Source: an uncultured Brachyspira sp. (GTDB lineage Bacteria; Spirochaetota; Brachyspiria; Brachyspirales; Brachyspiraceae). From it: a stretch of DNA of 26,104 bases. The stretch covers positions 18,585 through 44,688 of the forward strand of contig NZ_CAJTQJ010000015.1 of NCBI RefSeq assembly GCF_910578695.1, in the 5' to 3' direction. Positions 1 through 6,278 of the stretch are shown here, piece after piece; the first letter of the stretch is position 1; each line of letters begins with the position of its first letter. Below the pieces are notes generated by a model. The model had not been told where the DNA came from. It was given only the letters and a program-made list of their open reading frames with translations, and did no database searches. A program made the position numbers and the translations under genes.

Positions 1-14
1 GTCAGGCACTCACA

Positions 15-53
15 AGTTTTTTATTATAGTTTTTATTTTTTATATAAAAAACT
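15..53 (-). terminator. Hairpin downstream of nuclease remnant, possible terminator
   Basis: The arms AGTTTTTTAT (15-24) and ATAAAAAACT (44-53) are perfect 10-base inverted repeats. They lie just past the stop codon of the decayed nuclease fragment that ends at 60 on the minus strand. The stem is almost pure A/T, so termination is only a guess; it may be the fossil terminator of the lost gene. Confidence 0.3.
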
Positions 54-59
54 ATTTAC

Positions 60-147
60 TTATAACTTTTCTATTTCTTTAATACTCAAACCTGTAAGTT
101 TAGATATAAGATTAATGTCCATATTAAAGATACATATAAGTGCCTTT
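60..147 (-). pseudogene. C-terminal remnant of a PD-(D/E)XK (Rpn-type) nuclease gene
   Basis: Read on the minus strand, this stretch ends in ISKLTGLSIKEIEKL followed by TAA. It matches the last residues of the intact nuclease at 24006-24920 (ISETTGLSLEEIEKL, also followed by a stop). The in-frame sequence before it begins KALICIF, comparable to KAILIAE in the intact protein, and then meets a stop codon just upstream. Only about 28 codons survive and the catalytic domain is absent. I read it as the decayed tail of a second family member. These genes occur in several copies in many bacteria and are annotated as Rpn-family recombination-promoting nucleases or PD-(D/E)XK transposases. Confidence 0.7.
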
Positions 148-231
148 TAATATTTCCCATTAACAGCCAGCCTTAAATTAAAGGAGATAATAAAAAAAAT
201 TATACTATATAAGTATAATTTTTATGGGTAT

Positions 232-305
232 TGGGCCAGCAGGGACTTGAACCCCGGACCTAATGATTATGAGTCATCCGCTCTAACCGACTGAGCTACT
301 GGCCC
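232..305 (-). tRNA. tRNA with CAU anticodon, probably tRNA-Met (elongator)
   Basis: The minus strand folds into a full cloverleaf. Acceptor arms GGGCCAG and CTGGCCC pair completely, the D arm is GCTC...GAGC, the anticodon loop is CTCATAA and the T loop is TTCAAGT. The anticodon CAU means elongator Met, initiator Met or lysidine-modified Ile2. The closed first acceptor pair argues against an initiator, and the D loop AGTCGGTTA resembles elongator Met, but Ile2 cannot be excluded by eye. The 3' CCA is not encoded; the sequence after the discriminator A is ATA, so a CCA-adding enzyme is needed. Confidence 0.93.
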
Positions 306-501
306 CGCTAAAACTGATTTAAATATCATATAATAAAATAAAAAAATGTCAATAGATAAACTATATTTTATTTGATTTTTTATAATAAATTCAGATTTAT
401 ATTTTTATAAATAAAATTCACTCAATAAAATACTTTAATTACTTAATAAATTATAGCATTTTATTATGTAAATTAATTAATCATATTTATAGGAGGAATA
501 T

Positions 502-672
502 ATGCTGAATAAAAAAGTATAAAATAATGAAAAATAATTTTAAAAAGTTTCTTACTATTATTTATTTTATTAATTGCAGAGTATAATTATTAAAACAGGT
601 TCTAATGAAATAAAATGTATAGAACAATTTAAATATAAAAATAATGATGAAATACTTGACATATCAAAATAA
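502..672 (+). pseudogene. Broken small secreted-protein gene, tentative
   Basis: A textbook ribosome site AGGAGG (491-496) precedes an ATG at 502, but that frame stops after six codons. A second ATG at 527 opens a frame that looks like a signal peptide (lysines, then FLTIIYFINC), which stops after 19 codons. A third reading frame then continues with KTGSNEIKCIEQFKYKNNDE and ends at 670-672. A strong ribosome site followed by a frame-jumping signal peptide and a plausible mature region suggests a decayed small exported protein. The tRNA-to-729 gap otherwise shows nothing I recognise. It could also be chance in AT-rich DNA. Confidence 0.3.
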
Positions 673-728
673 ATTTATATAGTAGTTTAAATGTATGGTT
701 TTTATATAGCTTTTAATGGAGTATAATT

Positions 729-1556
729 ATGAAAGTTAATAAAGTTTATTCAATTTATTATAGCGCCACAGGTACAACGCAAAAAATAGTTTCTTTTATA
801 GGAGAGAGCATAGCAAAAAAATTAGAAGTGCCTTTTGAAAAATATAACTTTTCATTACCAAAAAAAAGAGAAGGAATATTAGAGTTTAAAGAAAATGATT
901 TGGTAATATGCGGAACTCCTACTTATGCAGGAAGAATACCGAATGTAATGCTTCCTTATTATAAGAATAATATTAAAGCTAATGGAGCTATGGCAGTACC
1001 TATAGTTTTGTACGGAAATAGAAATTTTGATGATTCTTTAATAGAACTTAGAAATACTATGCAGGAGAATGGTTTTTATACTATAGCAGGAGCTGGATTT
1101 ATAGGGGAGCATGCTTTTTCTTATGTGCTTGGAGCAGGAAGACCTGATGATAAGGATATGGCTATTGCTTATGAATTTGCAGATAAAGTAGCAGAAAAAA
1201 TAAAAAATATGGGCAGTATACCTGATGAGCCTATTAAAGTAAGAGGAAATGATCCTATTCGTCCTTATTATATGCCTAAAGATAAAAATGAACATGCTAT
1301 AGATATATTAAAAGTAAAGCCTAAAGTGGATACTTCAAAATGTACTAACTGCAAAACTTGTGCTAATGTATGTCCTTTAGCTTCTATTGATTTTGATGAT
1401 ATTACTAAATATGTAGGAAAATGTATAAAATGCGGTGCTTGTATTAAGAAATGTCCTGAACATTGCAGATATTATGATGATGATGGATTTTTATATCATC
1501 AGCATGATCTTGAAGAAGAATTCCAAAGAAGGGCTGAACCTGAATTATTTTATTAA
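729..1556 (+). CDS. EFR1-family flavodoxin/ferredoxin fusion protein
   Basis: The product is a 275-residue soluble electron-transfer protein. The N-terminal half is flavodoxin-like: a start strand followed by the phosphate-binding loop S12-A-T-G-T-T17, and PTYAGRIPN near residues 64-72. The C-terminal part carries two [4Fe-4S] clusters of bacterial ferredoxin type, CTNCKTCANVCP (C205, C208, C211, C215) and CIKCGACIKKCP (C232, C235, C238, C242). This domain order is typical of EFR1 ferredoxins of anaerobes. It probably passes electrons between FMN and Fe-S partners in the cytoplasm; the redox partner is unknown. The GGAG ribosome site just before ATG supports the start. It stands alone and converges with the Fpg-like gene over a shared terminator. 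Confidence 0.9.
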   Translation: MKVNKVYSIYYSATGTTQKIVSFIGESIAKKLEVPFEKYNFSLPKKREGILEFKENDLVICGTPTYAGRIPNVMLPYYKNNIKANGAMAVPIVLYGNRNFDDSLIELRNTMQENGFYTIAGAGFIGEHAFSYVLGAGRPDDKDMAIAYEFADKVAEKIKNMGSIPDEPIKVRGNDPIRPYYMPKDKNEHAIDILKVKPKVDTSKCTNCKTCANVCPLASIDFDDITKYVGKCIKCGACIKKCPEHCRYYDDDGFLYHQHDLEEEFQRRAEPELFY

Positions 1557-1593
1557 TTAATATATAAACTTTTATAATTGATAAATACTAAAT

Positions 1594-1637
1594 AAAAAAC
1601 AATAGATTTGGTTTTATAATCGGATTTATTGTTTTTT
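1594..1637. terminator. Bidirectional intrinsic terminator between convergent genes
   Basis: AAAAAACAATA on the left pairs with the TATTGTTTTTT region on the right, with further partial pairing of GATTTG and CGGATT and a small loop. Flanking T and A tracts give a U-run on either strand. It lies between the stop of the ferredoxin gene (1556) and the stop of the Fpg-like gene (1671), so it probably ends both transcripts. Confidence 0.75.
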
Positions 1638-1670
1638 TATTATAATTATCATTTTATTATTACTTTGTTA

Positions 1671-2324
1671 TTATTCTTCAGGAGATTCAGAATCTTCTTC
1701 TTCAGTATTTCCTGAAGCTTCTCTTAAAACCTGCTTAATAGCGTCAAATATTTCTCTTGCTTTTGTTTTATTTATATCCGATGTTTTTGTTTTTTTAGTA
1801 ATAGATGCTTTCTTTAATATCATATCTCCGTATACATTTCCTATACCGCTTAATATTAAAGGGTTCTTTATTAATTTTTCTACTGTAGTATCATTATCAG
1901 CAAGCAATTGGCAGAATAAATTATAATTAAACTGTTTGGTGAGAGGGTCATAGCCTATCTTAGGCATTGTTGTAGAATCTTTCCATATAGGTATAATTTT
2001 AGTTATTTCATCATTATTTTTTCCGTCTTCAACTACAAAAAAATTGCCATGATCCGTTTCTAATTTCAAAATACTATTTTGATATGTATCATCTTCAGTT
2101 AATACAAAAGAGCCGTTAGGTCCTAAATCTACAAGCATAGCATCTTGTGAAAATTGAAAATGCATATATCCGCCGTATCTTAGAACATCTATTATTTTTT
2201 GCCCCTCTATATCTTCCATTTCTTTATATTGCTTATCTATAGCAACTATTCTATTTATATAAGAGTAGCAGATTTCACTTTTTATAGAGTTTATTAATGT
2301 AATTAAATTTGGCAGTTCTTTCAT
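1671..2324 (-). CDS. Degenerate formamidopyrimidine-DNA glycosylase-like protein
   Basis: The 217-residue product resembles the Fpg/Nei DNA-repair family in architecture. A helix-two-turn-helix-like segment, LSGIGNVYGDMILKKASI (about 158-175), matches the family pattern GIGNIYADEILF. The N-terminus MKELPNLI recalls the MPELPE start, where Pro2 is the nucleophile and Glu3 assists; here Pro2 is replaced by Lys. The C-terminal four-Cys zinc finger is missing and replaced by an acidic tail (TEEEDSESPEE). True Fpg proteins are about 270 residues. Loss of both the nucleophile and the zinc finger makes normal glycosylase/lyase chemistry unlikely; it may bind DNA or have another role. An AGGA ribosome site supports the ATG at 2324. 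Confidence 0.7.
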   Translation of the reverse strand: MKELPNLITLINSIKSEICYSYINRIVAIDKQYKEMEDIEGQKIIDVLRYGGYMHFQFSQDAMLVDLGPNGSFVLTEDDTYQNSILKLETDHGNFFVVEDGKNNDEITKIIPIWKDSTTMPKIGYDPLTKQFNYNLFCQLLADNDTTVEKLIKNPLILSGIGNVYGDMILKKASITKKTKTSDINKTKAREIFDAIKQVLREASGNTEEEDSESPEE

Positions 2325-2404
2325 ACTATAAAAATCCTATAAATGTTATGTTTACTTTATATTTTAGCATGAAAGAAAAAAAAATCAAATTTATAACTAA
2401 TACT

Positions 2405-3343
2405 TTAAATTTTATTTATATAATTATTAAAATATTCTATAGTTTTTTTCAAACCTTCTTCTAATTTATAATTAGGATTCCAATTAAGTTTTTCTTTAGC
2501 TAAAGTTATATCAGGCTGTCTTTTTATAGGATCATCTTTAGGCAGATTCTTAAATATGATCTGAGATTTTGAGTTTGTCATATCTATAATTTTTTTTGCA
2601 AATTCTAAAACAGTCATTTCATAAGTATTTCCTAAATTAACAGGTCCTATAAAATTGTCGTTATTCATCATTTTTACAGCTCCGTCAATCAAATCATCAC
2701 AGTAGCAGAAACTTCTAGTCTGACTTCCGTCTCCGTAAACTGTTATAGGCATATTTTTAATTGCCTGTATAATGAAATTTGAAACAACTCTTCCGTCATT
2801 TTCATTCATTCTAGGTCCGTAAGTATTGAATATTCTTATAATTTTTATATCTGTATTATATTCTCTATAATAATCCATCATTAAAGTTTCAGCACCTCTT
2901 TTGCCCTCATCATAGCAGCTCCTTATACCATTAGGGTTAACATGCCCCCAGTAGCTTTCTTTTTGAGGATGTTCTAAAGGATCTCCGTAAACTTCGCTTG
3001 TTGAAGCCTGCAGTATTCTTGCTTTACATTCTCTTGCTAAATTAAGCATATTAAGTATCCCTAAAACGCTTGTTTTAAAAGTATGAATAGGATTTCTCTG
3101 ATAATGTATAGGAGAAGCAGGACATGCAAAATTATAAATCTCATCGCATTCTATATGTATAGGCTCTGTGATATCATATCTTATACTTTCAAAATTTTTA
3201 TTATCAAATAAATGCTTAATATTTTCTTTGCTTCCTGTAAAAAAATTATCAATAGATATTACATAATTTCCTTCATTTAATAATCTTTCGCATAAATGAG
3301 AACCCAAAAAACCAGCTCCGCCTGTTACAATTATTCTCTTCAT
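2405..3343 (-). CDS. UDP-glucuronate decarboxylase (UDP-xylose synthase), extended SDR family
   Basis: The product is a 312-residue cytoplasmic NAD-dependent nucleotide-sugar enzyme. The N-terminal Rossmann motif is GGAGFLG (8-14), followed by IDNFFTGSKENI, typical of UDP-glucuronate decarboxylases. The catalytic triad appears as S/T near 114-116 (STSEVYGDP), Y144 and K148 (YDEGK). NPNGIRSCYDEGKR and RIFNTYGPRM are strongly characteristic of UXS proteins, which convert UDP-glucuronate to UDP-xylose for surface polysaccharide. The length matches the soluble bacterial form. The upstream TTG at 3346 extends the frame by one codon, but the ATG at 3343 is better spaced from AAGGA. It appears monocistronic. 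Confidence 0.9.
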   Translation of the reverse strand: MKRIIVTGGAGFLGSHLCERLLNEGNYVISIDNFFTGSKENIKHLFDNKNFESIRYDITEPIHIECDEIYNFACPASPIHYQRNPIHTFKTSVLGILNMLNLARECKARILQASTSEVYGDPLEHPQKESYWGHVNPNGIRSCYDEGKRGAETLMMDYYREYNTDIKIIRIFNTYGPRMNENDGRVVSNFIIQAIKNMPITVYGDGSQTRSFCYCDDLIDGAVKMMNNDNFIGPVNLGNTYEMTVLEFAKKIIDMTNSKSQIIFKNLPKDDPIKRQPDITLAKEKLNWNPNYKLEEGLKKTIEYFNNYINKI

Positions 3344-3450
3344 CAAATCAGTCCTTAATTATATTTATAAATGAATACTATATTATAATAATTATTAAAT
3401 ATTTCAATTATAATTTTTACTTATATTAAAAAAATTATTACTGGTATAAA

Positions 3451-3666
3451 CTAAAAATAATTAGTATTTACTTGAATATTATACCAATTCTGCCATTCTG
3501 CTATTTTTATAACAGATTTTTTATATTCTTTTATAAGTTCTTTTTCTGTATTTACTATACTAGGCTTATAAATTTCAGGCGGTTTTGATAAAGGCATAGT
3601 TATATATTTGACTGAAGAGCAGCCCATTATAAATACAGCATATAATAATAAAATTAAATATTTCAT
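3451..3666 (-). CDS. Outer spanin (Rz1-like) lipoprotein
   Basis: This is a 71-residue predicted lipoprotein. A short hydrophobic signal (ILLLYAVFIMG) ends at Cys16, followed by Ser-Ser, so signal peptidase II processing would give a mature chain of about 56 residues. A proline-rich stretch (PLSKPPEIYKP) follows, and a charged helical tail (KELIKEYKKSVIKIAEW). Small size, lipobox, prolines and position directly after a membrane coiled-coil gene match the o-spanin of two-component Rz/Rz1 systems, which fuses inner and outer membranes in the last step of phage lysis. The start has the ribosome site TAGGAA. It is the last gene of the lysis cassette. Function is inferred from architecture; spanins share little sequence. 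Confidence 0.68.
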   Translation of the reverse strand: MKYLILLLYAVFIMGCSSVKYITMPLSKPPEIYKPSIVNTEKELIKEYKKSVIKIAEWQNWYNIQVNTNYF

Positions 3667-3684
3667 ATTTTGATTATTCCTATA

Positions 3685-4056
3685 TTATTTCAATTGTAAA
3701 GTTTTATAATAGTCATTAATGACAGCATTTACTGCATCTATACTGCTTTTGTCTAATTTTCTATCATCTATTTTTTTTATATAATTATCACTATTTGTAA
3801 AAACTTCTAATATATATAATTGCCTCTGCTTAAAGATATTATCTTTTATAAGTAATGCATTAGTTTCTTTTAGAGTTTTTATTTCATATTTCAGCTCTTT
3901 AATTTTTTTATATTTGCTTTTTAATTGTAAGCTGATAGAAATAATAATTATTGCTATTACAGATAAAAGTATAAACACTAAAAAATATTTAGACTTCACA
4001 AACTCAAATAATTTATTTTTAATTAAGTTTAATATAAAAGTAATTGCTATTGACAT
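3685..4056 (-). CDS. Inner spanin (Rz-like), membrane-anchored coiled coil
   Basis: The product has 123 residues. One strong transmembrane helix (about 24-45) follows a short N-terminal segment, and then comes a Lys/Glu-rich coiled-coil stretch (about 46-90), consistent with an N-in, C-out protein. This is the i-spanin plan: anchored in the inner membrane, with a periplasmic helix that zips onto the o-spanin lipoprotein encoded 18 bases downstream. The start overlaps the end of the preceding 64-residue gene by 10 bases and has an AGAGGG ribosome site, so the genes are translationally coupled. Alternative: an unrelated small membrane protein. The pairing with the lipoprotein is the main argument. 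Confidence 0.65.
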   Translation of the reverse strand: MSIAITFILNLIKNKLFEFVKSKYFLVFILLSVIAIIIISISLQLKSKYKKIKELKYEIKTLKETNALLIKDNIFKQRQLYILEVFTNSDNYIKKIDDRKLDKSSIDAVNAVINDYYKTLQLK

Positions 4057-4241
4057 AAACCCTCTTTTTTATTAGCCTCTTTAATCATTTCCTCAAAGCC
4101 CTTATCATCAGTATATATAGGCGTAAACTCTTTCATAGTCTGCAAGTATTCTTTTATTTGATTATAATATTTTACTTCTTCAAGGTTTTGATTATTTTTT
4201 AATTTGCTGTCTAAAAAATTAATACATTTATCAATTGTCAT
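4047..4241 (-). CDS. Small helical protein of the lysis cassette, function unknown
   Basis: I do not recognise this 64-residue, soluble, mostly helical protein. The frame is open 15 codons further upstream, but the internal ATG at 4241 is preceded by AAAGGA and overlaps the end of the holin candidate by only 11 bases, which is typical for this cassette; I therefore chose it. There is no signal peptide or membrane helix. It overlaps the inner-spanin start by 10 bases. It may be a cytoplasmic regulator of the holin or a spanin accessory, but no motif supports either idea. Confidence 0.6.
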   Translation of the reverse strand: MTIDKCINFLDSKLKNNQNLEEVKYYNQIKEYLQTMKEFTPIYTDDKGFEEMIKEANKKEGLCQ

Positions 4242-4506
4242 TATTTGTATTTTCCTTTGTATTATCTTTATAATCTTTTTTATCATCTTTATTAACTATT
4301 AATTGTATAAATCCTCTCAAGTCGCTTCCTATACTCACACTATTAAGCCCTAGCAGTAAAATTATAATCGCTATAGCCTCTTCTTTGGAAGGTATTTTAT
4401 CAATTATAATAAGCCTTACAGTCCATACAGAACCGATTAAAAAAGTTATTATTGAAGTCCAAATACTTAATTTTTTATTAGCATGATGTTTGTCTACAAA
4501 ACTCAT
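4231..4506 (-). CDS. Small two-helix membrane protein, holin candidate
   Basis: The 91-residue protein has two predicted membrane helices (about 13-34 and 43-60) joined by a short loop (DKIPSKEE) and a long, highly charged C-terminal tail rich in Lys, Asp and Asn. Two helices with a hydrophilic tail is the class II holin layout, and it sits amid spanin and lysis-enzyme candidates. Holins form inner-membrane lesions that time lysis and release the endolysin. VSH-1 is known to carry a lysis module with holin and endolysin functions. It overlaps the next gene by 11 bases. The neighbouring 142-residue protein and the 32-residue peptide are alternative holin candidates. Confidence 0.6.
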   Translation of the reverse strand: MSFVDKHHANKKLSIWTSIITFLIGSVWTVRLIIIDKIPSKEEAIAIIILLLGLNSVSIGSDLRGFIQLIVNKDDKKDYKDNTKENTNNDN

Positions 4507-4509
4507 ATT

Positions 4510-4608
4510 TTAATCATCCTCATCATCTAATAATACAGCAATCAAAAATAATAAAAAGAATACAGGTACAAGCAAAAATATCATAGTAGGTATTAGGGCA
4601 AATGTCAT
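4510..4608 (-). CDS. 32-residue single-helix membrane peptide
   Basis: This short frame lies between the coiled-coil membrane protein and the holin candidate. It starts at ATG 4608, two bases after the upstream stop, with AAGGA about eight bases upstream inside the previous gene. The peptide starts MTFALIPTM, continues through an uninterrupted hydrophobic core of about 22 residues, and ends in the acidic tail LLDDEDD. It fills a gap that would otherwise hold no gene, with junction spacing like its neighbours. An N-terminal hydrophobic helix with an acidic tail suggests a small pore-forming or regulatory peptide (pinholin or antiholin-like). No homologue is recalled. Confidence 0.6.
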   Translation of the reverse strand: MTFALIPTMIFLLVPVFFLLFLIAVLLDDEDD

Positions 4609-4610
4609 AT

Positions 4611-5039
4611 TTACATATCCTTAAAAAAATTAACTATTAAAGCCAAGCCTTCCAAAATCACCGCTATTATAACTGTTATTCTTACTTTATCCATATAAAA
4701 CGGAGTTTTAGAAGTATTCTGTCCGCCTTGTTTTAATAAATCCCTTATCTCTTTTATATCTGCTTTCATTACATCTGCATCGCTTTTAATACTATCAGAT
4801 TTATCATTTAATATTTTTATATTTATATTATTTTTATTAACTTTATCTTTTAGTTCTGAAACTTCAGTTATAAGTCCGTTGCCTGTTCTAATACCGTCTT
4901 TGTTAATGCCTATTTTTTGTGCTGTTGTGATTAATAAATCATGTTCTTCATTATTCATAATTTCATTTCCTCTTTTTTGCTTCATTTTATTTAAATCTTT
5001 ATTTTCATTAAAAGAATATATTCTTTGATTAACAGCCAT
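4611..5039 (-). CDS. XhlA-like coiled-coil protein with C-terminal membrane anchor
   Basis: The product has 142 residues. A central stretch of alternating charged and hydrophobic residues (about 55-105: SELKDKVNKNNINIKILNDK and onward) looks like a coiled coil. It is followed by a single membrane helix (about 117-138) at the C-terminus. This resembles XhlA-type haemolysin/holin-associated proteins, which anchor at the membrane with a helical cytoplasmic or periplasmic part and help the holin. There are two possible starts: ATG 5039 with AGGAG, and an internal ATG at codon 28 (4958) with AGAGGA. Both ribosome sites look usable, so a long and a short form may exist. It precedes the small peptide and holin genes. 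Confidence 0.6.
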   Translation of the reverse strand: MAVNQRIYSFNENKDLNKMKQKRGNEIMNNEEHDLLITTAQKIGINKDGIRTGNGLITEVSELKDKVNKNNINIKILNDKSDSIKSDADVMKADIKEIRDLLKQGGQNTSKTPFYMDKVRITVIIAVILEGLALIVNFFKDM

Positions 5040-5048
5040 TATTTACTC

Positions 5049-5597
5049 CTATGCCTCTTCGCATTCATTAATAATTAATTTAAAATTCTCTATGCCGTAT
5101 TTATCAAATATTAAAAATAAATCATTAATACATTTGGTGCTATTTTCTATTTTGCCGTTATTTTTATTAGTGTATCCGCATAAAATACAGCCCTCAGTAT
5201 CCTGCGGATAGTTTCCAATATGTATTAATATTCTTCTCTTGTTATGATTTTTTATTTCTTCAGACATAACCCATACGGCTATATTATTTCCTTTTGTTCC
5301 ATCTGTTATTTTTTTTAGATGTCTGTTTTTATTCCAATAAGAATAATGTTTAGTTAAAGCACTATTTGTTCTTGAAGAAGTCCATCTTAAATAATACTCA
5401 TCAGCTAATATTCTTCTGTCTAAACCGCTTTGAGATGTACTTTCTCCGCCGTTTTCTAAAGTAAAGCATTTAAATATACTCTCTCCTTTCTCATCAAATA
5501 TTGTCAGAGTACCTACTGTAGAGTTTTCAGCTTTACTGTCTTTATTTTTTTTGATATTTTTATATTCTTTTTCTCTTTGAATGAGTATTTTTAACAT
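5049..5597 (-). CDS. DUF5675-family protein, candidate lysis enzyme
   Basis: The product has 182 residues and no signal peptide. The N-terminal part has a strand-rich start with TVGTLTIFDE and CFTLENGG. The C-terminal part carries RILIHIGNYPQDTEGCILCG, a His...Gly-Asn...Gly-Cys pattern characteristic of phage-associated DUF5675 proteins. That pattern recalls the HxGN/GC layout of cysteine transpeptidase-like domains, so the His and Cys are candidate catalytic residues. Members often sit in phage lysis modules, as here, where the gene precedes holin and spanin candidates. It may cut or remodel peptidoglycan, but I know of no proven activity for the family. A very strong ribosome site, AGGAGG, supports the start. 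VSH-1 carries a lysis enzyme in a similar place; identity with it is untested. Confidence 0.7.
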   Translation of the reverse strand: MLKILIQREKEYKNIKKNKDSKAENSTVGTLTIFDEKGESIFKCFTLENGGESTSQSGLDRRILADEYYLRWTSSRTNSALTKHYSYWNKNRHLKKITDGTKGNNIAVWVMSEEIKNHNKRRILIHIGNYPQDTEGCILCGYTNKNNGKIENSTKCINDLFLIFDKYGIENFKLIINECEEA

Positions 5598-5624
5598 TTT
5601 AAGCCTCCTATATATATATAGGCA

Positions 5625-5876
5625 TTATTCATTTACTTTTTTATATTTTTCTTTAATTTTGAGTTTCTCATCTTTAATTTTACTAAATAACTCTTTTTCT
5701 TCTTCTGTCATATCATTAATATGATTTTCAAAATAAGTATTAAAGAAATCTAACATCATACCGTCAGTATGCTCTTTATATTCATTTTGTCTGTTTTTAT
5801 TTTCCTTAACTATTAAATAAATAAAAAGTAATACAATTACAGATGTAAAGCAAATTACAAATACAGTCCAATCCAT
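5625..5876 (-). CDS. Small membrane-anchored helical protein
   Basis: The 83-residue protein has an N-terminal membrane helix (about 4-23) and a charged helical tail (TEEEKELFSKIKDEKLKIKE). The frame is open to a GTG at 5903, but ATG 5876 overlaps the previous stop as TAATG, and GGAGGG lies 13 bases upstream, so coupling is likely. It lies between the fibre-associated gene and the lysis enzyme. A short N-terminal anchor with a soluble helical tail could be a second spanin-like or holin-accessory protein, but nothing identifies it. It is probably in the same transcript as the lysis genes. Confidence 0.55.
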   Translation of the reverse strand: MDWTVFVICFTSVIVLLFIYLIVKENKNRQNEYKEHTDGMMLDFFNTYFENHINDMTEEEKELFSKIKDEKLKIKEKYKKVNE

Positions 5877-6250
5877 TAAACCGCTTTCGCCCTCCTTATC
5901 CACCCGTTTAAAAATCTTTCCTGACTTTTATCTTTTTCTACTATTTCATCATTAGCTATCTTTTGTGAGGCTTCAATAAGCTGAATACTGTCATTAATTA
6001 ATACTTCATTTTCTTTTAATTTGATTAAGCCTTTTTTTATAGCTTCTTTATTTGAAAGAACTTTATTCTCAGCTACACGGTTTAAATTAAGTCCTTTAAA
6101 CATATAATCTTTTTTATCTAATATTTGATAGCCCTCTTTATATATGGATAAAGATTTAATTCTTTCTTTATCATCAATTTTTATCATTTCTATAATGATA
6201 TTATTTTCATCTACTAAAACATATTCTTTTTTATTATTAACTAAATTCAT
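5876..6250 (-). CDS. Small protein downstream of tail fibre, possible fibre chaperone
   Basis: I do not recognise this 124-residue soluble protein. It begins with a short strand-rich stretch (EYVLVDENNIIIEMIKIDD) resembling the small proteins that follow phage tail fibre genes. A helical, Lys/Glu-rich part and a basic C-terminus (GWIRRAKAV) complete it. It lies 28 bases after the fibre gene, with an AGAGG ribosome site. Gene position suggests a tail-fibre assembly protein, by analogy with phages where the fibre gene is followed by its chaperone. This is a position-based guess. Confidence 0.5.
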   Translation of the reverse strand: MNLVNNKKEYVLVDENNIIIEMIKIDDKERIKSLSIYKEGYQILDKKDYMFKGLNLNRVAENKVLSNKEAIKKGLIKLKENEVLINDSIQLIEASQKIANDEIVEKDKSQERFLNGWIRRAKAV

Positions 6251-6278
6251 ATATTACCTCTTTTTATATTGCTTAAAA

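Noticed and set aside
232..305. tRNA as integration site of the GTA region
   Set aside because: It lies over 3 kb from the nearest particle gene, with three chromosomal genes between. No integrase and no repeat of the tRNA end was seen in the window.
1038..1295. Minus-strand frame of 85 codons inside the ferredoxin gene
   Set aside because: It lies fully opposite a gene with clear motifs, has no ribosome site, and its residues are the low-complexity type that arise opposite AT-rich coding sequence.
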